From Thermohalobaculum sp050331335 (GTDB lineage: Bacteria > Pseudomonadota > Alphaproteobacteria > Rhodobacterales > Rhodobacteraceae), in contig JBHJGY010000024.1 in NCBI GenBank assembly GCA_050331335.1, positions 13,674 through 77,673 on the forward strand: DNA of 64,000 nucleotides. Direction: 5' to 3'. A model generated the notes under the pieces. The model worked only from the letters and a program-made list of their open reading frames with translations. It was not told where the DNA came from and made no database searches. Of this stretch, positions 51,494 to 60,126 are shown one piece after another; the first letter of the stretch is position 1, and the number at the start of each line of letters is the position of its first letter. Both the position numbers and the translations under genes were made by a program.

Positions 51494-53179
51494 ATGCCAA
51501 ACCTCACGGGTGGACAAGCCGCCGTGGACGCCCTGCGCGCCGAAGACGTGGCCCATGTCTTCGGGCTCATCGGTTCGGCTACCATGGAGATGTTCGACGC
51601 CCTCTACGATGCGCGCGACATCCGCTTCATCGGCGTGCGCGACGAGCGCACCGGCACCCATATGGCCGATGGCTATGCCCGCGCCAGCGGCCGTGCCGGG
51701 GTGATTCTTGCCGGTCAGAACGGCCCCGGTGCCACCAATCTCGTTACCGGGCTCGCCCAGGCCAAGGCCGCATTTTCTCCGGTCGTCTCGATCGCGGGAA
51801 TGCTGTCGACGGCGCATCTGTATCGGGACGCCTTCCAGGAGGTCGACCAGCAGGCGCTCTTCCAGCCGGTGACGAAGAAGACCTGGACGGTGCCCTCCGC
51901 GGACCGGGTGCCCGAGCTTTTTCGCGAGGCCTTCCGAGTGGCCATGACCCCGCGCCGAGGGCCCGTCCAGCTCAATCTGCCGCGGGACATTCTCGCGGCG
52001 CGCGCGGAGTTTCCCGCCTTCCAGGCACCTCAGACCTATCGCTGTCACACCGTCCCGGCCGCCCATCCGGACGCCGTAGGCCAGGCCGCCGAGCTGCTCG
52101 CCCAGGCCGAGCGGCCGGTGATCGTGGCTGGCGGCGGGATCAAGGCGACCGGCGGGCATATGGCTGTCATCGCGCTCGCCGAAGCCCTTGGCGCGCCGCT
52201 CGTCACCTCCCCGGGCCATGGCGACGCGATCCCCTCGGGCCATCCGCTCAATGCGGGGCAAATGGGGCCGCGCGGCAATCCGGTGGCCTCGCGGCTGGTG
52301 CAACAGGCCGATGTCATCCTCGCGCTCGGCACCCGCCTGGGGTTCAACGCAACCTTCTATTCTTACGACAATGTCGGGCGGGAGGCCGCGATCATTCAGG
52401 TGGAGATCGAGCCGACGGCGATCGGCCGCTTCTTCCCGGTCCGTTTAGGGATCTGGGCAGATGCGACGACCGCCGCCGCACAGATCCATGCCGCCTTGGA
52501 GACCCTGGCTGTTCGGGCCGCCACCGAGGCTTGGCGCGCCGGCTATGAGCGAGACCGGGCGGCGCGGCTGGCCGATCGCGATGCCCAGGCCTCCGTGGCG
52601 CATCCGATACATCCCTCGGGGCTATTTAAGGTCCTGCGCCGTGTGCTGCCCCACGATGCGGCCGTCACCCTCGATGCGGGCACGCTGTGTCTGCAGGCGA
52701 CCGACGCGCTCGACTATCGCAGACCACCGGCGCTCTTCACGCCGCTGGATTTCGGCCTTGTCGGCTTCTCCTTCGCCGCCGGGTTGGGGGTGAAACTCGC
52801 CTGCCCGGAGCGCCCCGTGATCAGCCTTATGGGCGATGGCGGCTTTGGCATGACCGCCTCGGAGCTGGCGACCGCCGTCGAACACGGCATCGAGACGGTC
52901 ACGATCGTAATGAACAACGGCTCTTGGGGGGCGGAGAAGGCCTATCAGCGCGACTTCTTCCAAGGTCGCTATATCGGCGCCGACATCCAGAACCCACCCT
53001 TCGATAAGCTGGCCGAGCTGCATGGGGCGGCGGGTTTCCGGGTCGAGCACCTGTCAGATCTGGGCGACGCCGTCGGCGCGGCGCTTTCCGCCGGGCGGCC
53101 GGCGGTGATCGATGTGGCCGTGGATCCTAACGCACTTTACAGTTTTCGGCGCGACAGTTTCAGGCACCGCGGCGCCTGA
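51494..53179 (+). CDS. Thiamine-pyrophosphate-dependent enzyme (acetolactate synthase-like)
   Basis: The protein has 561 residues with the three-domain layout of TPP-dependent decarboxylases/ligases. The N-terminal Pyr domain has HVFGLIGSATMEMFDAL with a Glu in RDERTGTHMADGYARASG, the middle domain is Rossmann-like (PVIVAGGGIKATGGHMA), and the C-terminal PP domain has MGDGGFGMTASELATAVEHGI with the GDG-N TPP site (NNGSW). Possible activities are acetolactate synthase, sulfoacetaldehyde acetyltransferase-like or 2-oxoacid decarboxylase. The gene follows the hydrolase after one base and ends the operon. Confidence 0.9.
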   Translation: MPNLTGGQAAVDALRAEDVAHVFGLIGSATMEMFDALYDARDIRFIGVRDERTGTHMADGYARASGRAGVILAGQNGPGATNLVTGLAQAKAAFSPVVSIAGMLSTAHLYRDAFQEVDQQALFQPVTKKTWTVPSADRVPELFREAFRVAMTPRRGPVQLNLPRDILAARAEFPAFQAPQTYRCHTVPAAHPDAVGQAAELLAQAERPVIVAGGGIKATGGHMAVIALAEALGAPLVTSPGHGDAIPSGHPLNAGQMGPRGNPVASRLVQQADVILALGTRLGFNATFYSYDNVGREAAIIQVEIEPTAIGRFFPVRLGIWADATTAAAQIHAALETLAVRAATEAWRAGYERDRAARLADRDAQASVAHPIHPSGLFKVLRRVLPHDAAVTLDAGTLCLQATDALDYRRPPALFTPLDFGLVGFSFAAGLGVKLACPERPVISLMGDGGFGMTASELATAVEHGIETVTIVMNNGSWGAEKAYQRDFFQGRYIGADIQNPPFDKLAELHGAAGFRVEHLSDLGDAVGAALSAGRPAVIDVAVDPNALYSFRRDSFRHRGA

Positions 53180-53190
53180 GCGGCCGACCG

Positions 53191-53208
53191 GGGGCCCGAC
53201 TTGGGCCC
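53191..53208 (+). terminator. GGGCCC-hairpin after the TPP-enzyme gene
   Basis: GGGCCC-GACTT-GGGCCC forms a 6-bp stem 13 bases after the stop codon. A U-run is lacking. Confidence 0.35.
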
Positions 53209-53338
53209 GTGGTGCGACACGCAGATCGCAAGACCGATGGGACATCCGAAAGGGGTCGCAAAGCGCGCGGACCGACTTTAGGACGGAGCGTGGGTGTCAT
53301 GGATACCCGCGAGCGTGCGTCGCGATCCCGGAGGCGTC

Positions 53339-55156
53339 ATGATTGTTATACTGCGCAAGCTCTTCGACATGATGGAGCGGCGAGGCCGTCGACGGCTGGT
53401 GATGGTGACGATTCTTGTGCTCATCATGGGATTGGTCGAGGCGATCGGCGTGGCATCGATCCTACCCTTTCTCGCCATCTTGACCGAGCCCGACCGGATC
53501 GAGACGACCCCGGTGCTGGCTTTCCTTTACGATCTCGGAGGCTTCGAAACAGTAAAAGGCTTCACGCTGGCCGTTGGTTTTGCTGTATTTTTTCTGATCT
53601 TGTTCGGCGCCGTCGTTCGCATATTCACGACTTATGTGATGTATGATTTTATCTTCATGCAGGGCTATGAGATCGGCAACCGCTTGCTCGCGGGCGTACT
53701 GGCTCAGCCCTATGTCTGGTTTCTCGATCGCCACGGCTCCGACGTGACGAAGCAGATCGTCGCCGAAGTCGATCTGTTGGCGGAGACGGTGATCCAGAGC
53801 ATCGTGAACATCTTGGCCTATGGCGTCATTGCCCTGGTGCTCGTGCTGTTGGTGTTGGTGATCGACCCGGTTGTGGCGCTCGCCGCGAGCGTGTTGATCG
53901 GCGGCGGCTATGGCCTGTTCTTCTTGGCGATCCGGGGGACGGCGTCGCGCCAAGGTCAGATCCGACTGAAGGTGCAGGGACAACGTTTCCGGATCGTCCA
54001 GGAGGCGACAGGGGGGATCAAGGAGATCAAGGTCGCGGGGCTGGAGGAGAGCGTCGTCGAGCGCTTCCGGCAGCCAAACCGGCGCTATGCTTTTGCGAAG
54101 CGGATGCAATACGTTCTCGGTCAGGTGCCGCGGTATGTGCTCGAGCTCATGCTATTCGGCAGCCTCATGGTGCTTCTGCTGCAGCTCGTTTGGAGTCAGG
54201 AGGGCGGCTTCCAGGCGTTGATCCCGGTGCTTGGCGTCTATGCTCTTGCAGCAGCGCGGTTGTTTCCGACGTTGCAGCGGATTTACCAATCGCTTACTCG
54301 GCTGCGGTTCAATCGGGCTTGTCTTGATCGGGTGCATGCCGATTACATGGCGCTCGGGGCCATGGCGGTGCGCGCCGTGGGTCCTGACCGCGGGCCGGTG
54401 ATCAAAGTGCAGGAGCGCATCGAACTCCGCGGCGTGCATTACAGCTATCCTTCGGCAAAGGGTCCCGCGCTGAACGGGCTAGACTTGGACATTCGGGCGC
54501 GTACGAAGGTCGGGATCGTCGGCGGGACCGGGGCCGGCAAGTCGACGACGGTCGATCTTATCCTTGGCCTGCTTGAACCGCAGGAAGGTGACTTGGCGGT
54601 GGACGGGACGCCGATCTCCGGGGCGCAAGTGCCGCTCTGGCGTCGCTCAATCGGCTACGTGCCACAGTCGATTTTCCTGATGGACGAGACGATCCGGCGC
54701 AACATCGCGTTCGGTTTGCCGGAAGAGCTGATCGACGATGCGGCGGTCGAGCGCGCTGCACGGGCTGCCGAATTGCACGACTTCATAACTGGCGAGTTGC
54801 CTGCCGGTTACGGGACCGAGGTGGGCGAGCGCGGGGTCAGATTGTCCGGCGGTCAGCGCCAAAGGATCGGCATCGCGCGAGCGCTCTATCACGATCCCGA
54901 GGTCTTGATCTTCGACGAGGCGACGTCCGCTCTCGACGGGGTTACCGAGCAGGCGGTCATGGAGTCTATCGGCCGTTTCGGTGGCACAAAGACGATCATC
55001 ATGATCGCCCATCGTCTGGCAACGGTGCGGGACTGCGACGAGATCTTCCTCCTGGAGGGCGGTCGGGTTGCGGCACGGGGCAGTTTCGATGCCCTGGTCG
55101 CGAGCAATGAGAGCTTCCGAGCGATGGCGCGCAAGAGCGCTGCGATGGGGAGTTGA
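53339..55156 (+). CDS. ABC transporter, fused permease-ATPase (lipid/oligosaccharide flippase type)
   Basis: The protein has 605 residues. Six membrane helices (residues 20-310) precede an ABC domain with Walker A GGTGAGKST, signature LSGGQRQRIGIARALY and Walker B VLIFDEATSALD. Such half-transporters of the MsbA/PglK type dimerise and move lipid-linked glycans or lipids across the inner membrane. GGAGGCGTC precedes the ATG at 53339; an upstream GTG frame is less likely. Genes for glycan assembly lie just beyond, supporting a role in surface polysaccharide export. Confidence 0.9.
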   Translation: MIVILRKLFDMMERRGRRRLVMVTILVLIMGLVEAIGVASILPFLAILTEPDRIETTPVLAFLYDLGGFETVKGFTLAVGFAVFFLILFGAVVRIFTTYVMYDFIFMQGYEIGNRLLAGVLAQPYVWFLDRHGSDVTKQIVAEVDLLAETVIQSIVNILAYGVIALVLVLLVLVIDPVVALAASVLIGGGYGLFFLAIRGTASRQGQIRLKVQGQRFRIVQEATGGIKEIKVAGLEESVVERFRQPNRRYAFAKRMQYVLGQVPRYVLELMLFGSLMVLLLQLVWSQEGGFQALIPVLGVYALAAARLFPTLQRIYQSLTRLRFNRACLDRVHADYMALGAMAVRAVGPDRGPVIKVQERIELRGVHYSYPSAKGPALNGLDLDIRARTKVGIVGGTGAGKSTTVDLILGLLEPQEGDLAVDGTPISGAQVPLWRRSIGYVPQSIFLMDETIRRNIAFGLPEELIDDAAVERAARAAELHDFITGELPAGYGTEVGERGVRLSGGQRQRIGIARALYHDPEVLIFDEATSALDGVTEQAVMESIGRFGGTKTIIMIAHRLATVRDCDEIFLLEGGRVAARGSFDALVASNESFRAMARKSAAMGS

Positions 55157-55487
55157 TTGGCGGCGACCGGCTGCGCGGGCGTGGGGTGTGCGGCCGCCTA
55201 CTCCGGAGCCCGTGTGGACAGCGCGCATCCAGCGGTGGTTGCGGCGGGCCGACGAAACCGCAGGTGGGCTTGCTGTCCCCGCCGGGCGAACTCGACGACG
55301 CCACATCCCGAAATCGCGCCGATGCTCTTCAATCTTTAGCGCAATCCGGGATGGCCGCGCGTTGGGGCGCAGCTCGAGCGGGTCCGTTGAGCGCAGGGCA
55401 GCTGTCGAGCCCAAGGGTTGGCCCGGCGTTCGACGGGTTCGACCGGATCATCGACACCGAATGTCGGGGACCCGCCTTGAGCGGGGT
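55157..55487. other. 330-bp intergenic region with no supported gene
   Basis: Several short frames on the plus strand are GC-driven and lack ribosome sites. The 3' edge (about 55467-55488) has a GACCC-type imperfect hairpin near the convergent gtrA stop, a possible weak terminator for both sides. Confidence 0.4.
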
Positions 55488-55871
55488 CTAAGGCTGTCGG
55501 AAGCTCCAGGCCCGGTTGAGCGTGAAAGTGAGCCCGAGAACCAACCCGGTGGTTAGCATCTGCGCCAGAAGATAGGGAAGCCCGGCCAGACTGTGCAGCA
55601 GCACCATCAGGCAGAGATTGGCGAGGAAGGCCAGGGCGGCGACCGTGAGAAATCTCGGCAGCGCCGCGGCATGAGCCCGGGACGAGCGGAATGTGTAGCG
55701 GCGGTTGAGGCCGTAGCTCACGAGCGCGCCCAAGACGGCCCCGGCGGCACTCGCCGGCACCGGGCTGAGCACGCCGGCCGTCACCAGGCCAATGAGCAGC
55801 GCGTAATGGGCGGCTGTCGCGATCGCGCCCACACCGACGAAGCGAACGAACTGTCGGGCGGTGTCGCTCAT
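55488..55871 (-). CDS. GtrA-family membrane protein
   Basis: The protein has 127 residues with four membrane helices, the first beginning FVRFVGVGAIATAAHYALLI. A basic GLNRRYTFRS loop and the NRAWSFR end are typical of GtrA, which is thought to flip polyprenyl-phosphate-linked sugars made by GtrB. Its ATG overlaps the stop of the YfhO-like gene as ATGA, so the genes are coupled. Confidence 0.92.
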   Translation of the reverse strand: MSDTARQFVRFVGVGAIATAAHYALLIGLVTAGVLSPVPASAAGAVLGALVSYGLNRRYTFRSSRAHAAALPRFLTVAALAFLANLCLMVLLHSLAGLPYLLAQMLTTGLVLGLTFTLNRAWSFRQP

Positions 55872-58054
55872 CGCCCCCCCGCAAGTCCTGCGACCGCCTC
55901 GGATAGGGCAGCCCAGGACAGCGGGCGAAACCGGAACTCCACCGCGCTCTCGCCGGCGGGCAGGTCGAGCGCGCGGAACAGACCTGCCTCGGTTTCGATC
56001 GCCTGAGCCGTGCCGTTCACCGTCGCCTCCCAGCCGGGATAGGCGAAATCGTGGAGGGTGAGCCGGCAGGGGGCCGGGCAGCGTGCGGTCAAGCGGATCT
56101 CCGAATGGGCATAACGGGTGACGCTGACCTCGCCCGCGGGGGTGAGCACGGCTCTGGGTTGCGCGCCGGGGTTCTCGTAAAGATAGGCTTTTCGGTCGCG
56201 GTCCCGCTCGAACACCGCGATCAGCCGGAGTGCCTCCGGCGCGAGGTCTGGGTCCACCTCAGCGACCGGTGCGCCGAGCAGAAGATAGCGAAGGCCGAGC
56301 CGGTCGGCGAGCTCGCTGCCATAGCCATGCATGCCGGCGCCCCAATAACGCCTCAGCCCAGCGTTGTTTTGCTGTTCCGGGGCGATCTGGGTGTCGAAGC
56401 CGCCGAGCCGGATCGGATTGTAGCCCAGGATATTGTGGTAGCCGGCCGCCTGTCCGATGTTCTGCACGGCGGTGCCGAGGCCGAGCGTTTCCACCCGCCA
56501 TGGCACGCCGCTGGGGTCCAACTCCTGCAGCTCCGTCTCCAGCGCTGCCCAATGCGGGATCTGCGCGGGTGTGACGAGATGGCGATGCAGGGAGGGCGGC
56601 TGGGCGTTGAGGATCAACCCGCTATTGGCCGTTATCAGATCCCCTGCATGGAACGCCGGGAGCCCCAGCAGCACTGCCGCCCGCGCCGTTCCGGTCAGAT
56701 GGCGTCGGACAAGGATCAGTGCTGCGACCGCCCCGAGGCTGAGGGCGAGGCGGAGCATCGCGATCAAGCCATCCTCCAGGTGGTCGCGGGAAACGGCGAG
56801 CCCAGTGGCCGCGCCGAGGGCCGCGCACAGGAGCAGGACGGCCAGGACGGTGCCCAGCCAGGTCAAAGGGCGGGGCGTGCGCAGAAGCCGGTCGAGCAGG
56901 GCGCCGGTCAGAACCGCAACGGCGAGACCTGCGGGGATCAGCGCATCGGCAGGCCGGCGAAACAGATCGACGCCGGGGAGAATGGCATAAAGCTGCCCGA
57001 ACAGCGGCGTGTATCGACCAAGCGCATAGATCATCAAGCCAGCAACCATCGCCAGCCAAATCCGCGGCTCGCCGCGCCAAAGCGCCCCGCTGGCCAGGCC
57101 CCATAGCAGCATCGCGACGGCGAGCGCGCCGCAATAGCCGTGCATCATGCCCCAATGCATGGCGAGCATCTCTCCCCATGCGATGCTGCTCGGCCCCCAA
57201 AACGCGCCCCAACGGTCGAGCGGACCGAAGAAAAAGGGCATCAGGAAGCTCGTCAACGCAGCAGGGTGCAGCGACTGGAAGCTCGCCTCGGCCAGATCGA
57301 AGCCCTGCCGGCTGCTGAGCCGGGCGAGCTGCAGCAACAGGATCACCGGCACGGCTGCGATAAGGAGCGCCAAACCGCCGCCCAGAGCCATCGGCACGAC
57401 CACGCGGCCGCGCAGTGGCCAGATCCGAACCAGCGCGTAAATCGCCAGAACCCACGCCCCGAGATAGGCGACATGGTTGCGGTCGACGAGCATGAGCCCC
57501 AGAACCAGTCCGAAGACGAGGCCCCGCCACAGCCCGCCGCGCTGCAAGAGCGCCTCGAGCCGCCAGAGCGCCACGGCAAGCCACATGTAGCTAATCGTCA
57601 TGAGAAGATGCTCGAGACGGATCGTGACCGGACCCGCAAGCATGGCACCGATCGCTGCCGTGAGTGCAGCGGGCCACCCCCAACCGCGCAATCGTCCGAA
57701 GGCGAGCACCGCCCCGCCCGCGACGAGCAGATGTGCGAGATGGACGGCATCGACAAAGCCAAGAGACGGCACCGCTCCGGACAACACCACGGGCCAAAAG
57801 CTTGGCGTGAGGATCATCGATTGCGGGTCGGCGATCATCGGGAAGCCGCCGTAATGATAGGGGCTCCACAGCACGCTCTCGCCGGCGGCCCAGCTGTCGG
57901 CCACGAAGCGGATCATGGGGTAGAAATGCGCCTTCGCGTCCCAAGGGATGATCTGGCCGCCCCAAAACCAGGGATGGGCGAAGGCGAGCCAGGCAAGGGT
58001 GAGCCCCCCCCCGGCCAGGAGCAAAGGCGCCGCACCCCTTGGGGAGACGCTCAC
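55868..58054 (-). CDS. YfhO-like large membrane protein, putative glycosyltransferase
   Basis: The protein has 728 residues, with many membrane helices in the first 470 residues. The N-terminal part has PWDAKAHFYPMIRFVADSWAAG and SPYHYGGFPMIADPQSM, matching YfhO/GT-C proteins, with an acidic DAK site as a possible catalytic centre. The C-terminal extracytoplasmic part ends in a beta-rich region (HDFAYPGWEATVNGTAQAIE) like YfhO. It would transfer lipid-linked sugar to a surface acceptor. It lies between gtrA and the GT2 gene. Confidence 0.88.
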   Translation of the reverse strand: MSVSPRGAAPLLLAGGGLTLAWLAFAHPWFWGGQIIPWDAKAHFYPMIRFVADSWAAGESVLWSPYHYGGFPMIADPQSMILTPSFWPVVLSGAVPSLGFVDAVHLAHLLVAGGAVLAFGRLRGWGWPAALTAAIGAMLAGPVTIRLEHLLMTISYMWLAVALWRLEALLQRGGLWRGLVFGLVLGLMLVDRNHVAYLGAWVLAIYALVRIWPLRGRVVVPMALGGGLALLIAAVPVILLLQLARLSSRQGFDLAEASFQSLHPAALTSFLMPFFFGPLDRWGAFWGPSSIAWGEMLAMHWGMMHGYCGALAVAMLLWGLASGALWRGEPRIWLAMVAGLMIYALGRYTPLFGQLYAILPGVDLFRRPADALIPAGLAVAVLTGALLDRLLRTPRPLTWLGTVLAVLLLCAALGAATGLAVSRDHLEDGLIAMLRLALSLGAVAALILVRRHLTGTARAAVLLGLPAFHAGDLITANSGLILNAQPPSLHRHLVTPAQIPHWAALETELQELDPSGVPWRVETLGLGTAVQNIGQAAGYHNILGYNPIRLGGFDTQIAPEQQNNAGLRRYWGAGMHGYGSELADRLGLRYLLLGAPVAEVDPDLAPEALRLIAVFERDRDRKAYLYENPGAQPRAVLTPAGEVSVTRYAHSEIRLTARCPAPCRLTLHDFAYPGWEATVNGTAQAIETEAGLFRALDLPAGESAVEFRFRPLSWAALSEAVAGLAGGR

Positions 58055-58058
58055 CGGT

Positions 58059-59153
58059 TCACCCGGCGCGCCGACCGAGATGCGCGACCGTCTGCTCGAC
58101 GTTTTGGTGTTCGTCCAACGCCGCGGCGGGTTCGAAGCCGAGCGCCTCGCTGACGATGTAGAGCGGGCGCTGCTTCACTTCGACGAGCACACGGCCGAGA
58201 TACTCCCCGATCAGCCCGATCCCGATCAGTTGGACACCGGAGAAGAAGCAAATCGCCACCATGAGCGAGGCATAACCCGGTGTCTCGACCCCGAAGATCA
58301 GCGTCCTCAGGGTTACGAAAATCGCGTAACCGAGCCCGATCAAGGCCAATGTCAGACCCACATAAGTCCATATCCTCAGCGGCAGGGAGCCGAAGGCGGT
58401 GACCGCATCCATCCCCAGGCGGACCAACCGCCCGGGCCGAAAGCTCGATCGCCCATGCTGGCGGGGGGCCACGTCAAACGGCACAGCCACGCGGCGGAAC
58501 CCCACCCAAGCATAGAGCCCCTTCGTGAAGCGCTCGCGTTCGGGCAAGCGCAGCATCGCATCGACCACCCGGCGGTCGAGCAGCAGAAAATCGCCGAGCC
58601 CCGGCATCAGCTGGACGTCGGAGATCGCCCCGAACAGCCGGTAGAACGCACCCGTTGCCAGCCGGCGCAGCAGCGGATCGCTTTCGCGCGAGCGGCGCTG
58701 CGCATAAACGATCTCGCCGCCTTCTCGCCACTGAGCCAACAGATCGGCGATAACCTCGGGCGGGTGCTGGAGGTCGCTGTCGATCTGTACCACAGCGGCC
58801 CCTGACGCATGGGCGAGCCCGGCGTTCAATGCGGCCTCCTTGCCGAAATTGCGGCTGAGGCGCAGAAGCTTGATGTTGGATGAGCCGGCGCAGCGGCGGG
58901 CAACGCGCAAGACGGTGTCGTCGCGGCTACCGTCGTCTACGACGATGATCTCGTAAGGCTCGCCGATTGCCCCCATCGCAGCGATGGTCTGATCGAGAAA
59001 GGCGTCGATCCCGTCGGCCTCGTTGAAGGCGGGGGCGACGATGCTGACCAGCGGGCGCACGGGCATCGGGGCCGCGCCGGGAAGGCCGTCGGCGTGATCG
59101 GGCGCGGGTGAAGGAGCCGAGCCCGCCGGTCGCAACCCGGATATGTCGCGCAT
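58059..59153 (-). CDS. Family 2 glycosyltransferase, GtrB/DPM type
   Basis: The protein has 364 residues. The GT-A domain has VSIVAPAFNEADG, IIVVDDGSRDDT, and VQIDSDLQHPPE (metal-binding DSD). After it, two C-terminal membrane helices (residues about 265-325) anchor the enzyme, as in GtrB/dolichol-phosphate-sugar synthases. It should load a sugar onto polyprenyl phosphate for GtrA and the YfhO-like enzyme. The ATG at 59153 was chosen; an internal ATG at 59066 is possible. It lies 4 bases before the YfhO-like gene. Confidence 0.92.
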   Translation of the reverse strand: MRDISGLRPAGSAPSPAPDHADGLPGAAPMPVRPLVSIVAPAFNEADGIDAFLDQTIAAMGAIGEPYEIIVVDDGSRDDTVLRVARRCAGSSNIKLLRLSRNFGKEAALNAGLAHASGAAVVQIDSDLQHPPEVIADLLAQWREGGEIVYAQRRSRESDPLLRRLATGAFYRLFGAISDVQLMPGLGDFLLLDRRVVDAMLRLPERERFTKGLYAWVGFRRVAVPFDVAPRQHGRSSFRPGRLVRLGMDAVTAFGSLPLRIWTYVGLTLALIGLGYAIFVTLRTLIFGVETPGYASLMVAICFFSGVQLIGIGLIGEYLGRVLVEVKQRPLYIVSEALGFEPAAALDEHQNVEQTVAHLGRRAG

Positions 59154-59220
59154 GATTGACCTGTCCCAGAGACCCCTCGCATATACCTTGCCAGCGTTAG
59201 GGTGATGAGTTGGCGCTCTT

Positions 59221-60126
59221 ATGACGATTGCGGCAGCAGAATTGCGGCAGAATGACGCAACTCCGCCAAACTGGGGCGTGCGCGTCTGCGCCGATGATTT
59301 CGGGCTGTCGGAAGCTGTGAACCAGGGCATCCTGGCTCTGGTTCGGCTCGGACGGCTTGATGGGGTCTCGTGCATGGCCGGTGGCGCGGCCTTCGTGCAA
59401 GGGGCGCCGGCGTTGTTGGAGGCGGTGGCCGCAGCGCCTTGCAAGGTCGAGATCGGGGTGCATCTCACGCTTAGCGAATTCGCCCCACTGGGGCCGATGC
59501 CGCGAACGGCGCCCGAACATTGCTTGCCCGGGATCGGGACGATGCTCGTGCGCGGCGTTTTGGGTCGTCTTGACGGCGCCGAGATCGGCGATGAGCTCAC
59601 GCGGCAGGTCAGGCGCTTCCGGGAGGTGCTCGGCCGGCCTCCAGACTTCATCGATGGACATCAACACGTCCACCTGGTTCCGGGGGTCTCGGGGGTGATT
59701 GCGGCCTGTCGCGAGATCTGGGGCGCGGGCACGCCCTGGATCAGGTCCTGCGGCTGCCCGACCGCCGATCTGTTGCGCCTGCCCACCGATCGAGCGAAGG
59801 CCGGGTTTCTTGCCGCGCTCTCCGTGCGCAGCTCAAGGCCCGGCGGTATCCCGACCAATCCGGCCTTCTATGGCGTGAACAGCTTCTCAGTCGGGGAAGA
59901 TTTCGGCGCGCTTATGCGGGGCTGGTTGCGGCTCGCGGCGGCACGGCCAAGCGGTGCGCTGATCATGGTCCACCCGGGACTGGCACCGAACGGGGCAGGC
60001 GGGCCACGCGACGTCATCGCCGCGCGGCGGCCGCAGGAGTTTGCGTATCTTGCTGGCGATGGCTTTGCACAGGACCGCCGGCAAGTTTCGACGCAGTTGC
60101 GGCCTCAGACTGCGGACGCCGGTTGA
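59221..60126 (+). CDS. ChbG/HpnK-type carbohydrate deacetylase
   Basis: The protein has 301 residues. The metal site is VCADDFGLSEAVN (residues 22-34), the family block GVHLTLSEFAPL follows, and FIDGHQHVHLVPGV gives two metal histidines, with MVHPGLA near the end. These are the ChbG/HpnK (YdjC) motifs, which remove N-acetyl groups from sugar substrates. Head-to-head with the GT2 gene (67 bases apart), it probably deacetylates the lipid-linked or surface sugar. Its 3' end overlaps the convergent TRAP permease by 22 bases. Confidence 0.93.
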   Translation: MTIAAAELRQNDATPPNWGVRVCADDFGLSEAVNQGILALVRLGRLDGVSCMAGGAAFVQGAPALLEAVAAAPCKVEIGVHLTLSEFAPLGPMPRTAPEHCLPGIGTMLVRGVLGRLDGAEIGDELTRQVRRFREVLGRPPDFIDGHQHVHLVPGVSGVIAACREIWGAGTPWIRSCGCPTADLLRLPTDRAKAGFLAALSVRSSRPGGIPTNPAFYGVNSFSVGEDFGALMRGWLRLAAARPSGALIMVHPGLAPNGAGGPRDVIAARRPQEFAYLAGDGFAQDRRQVSTQLRPQTADAG

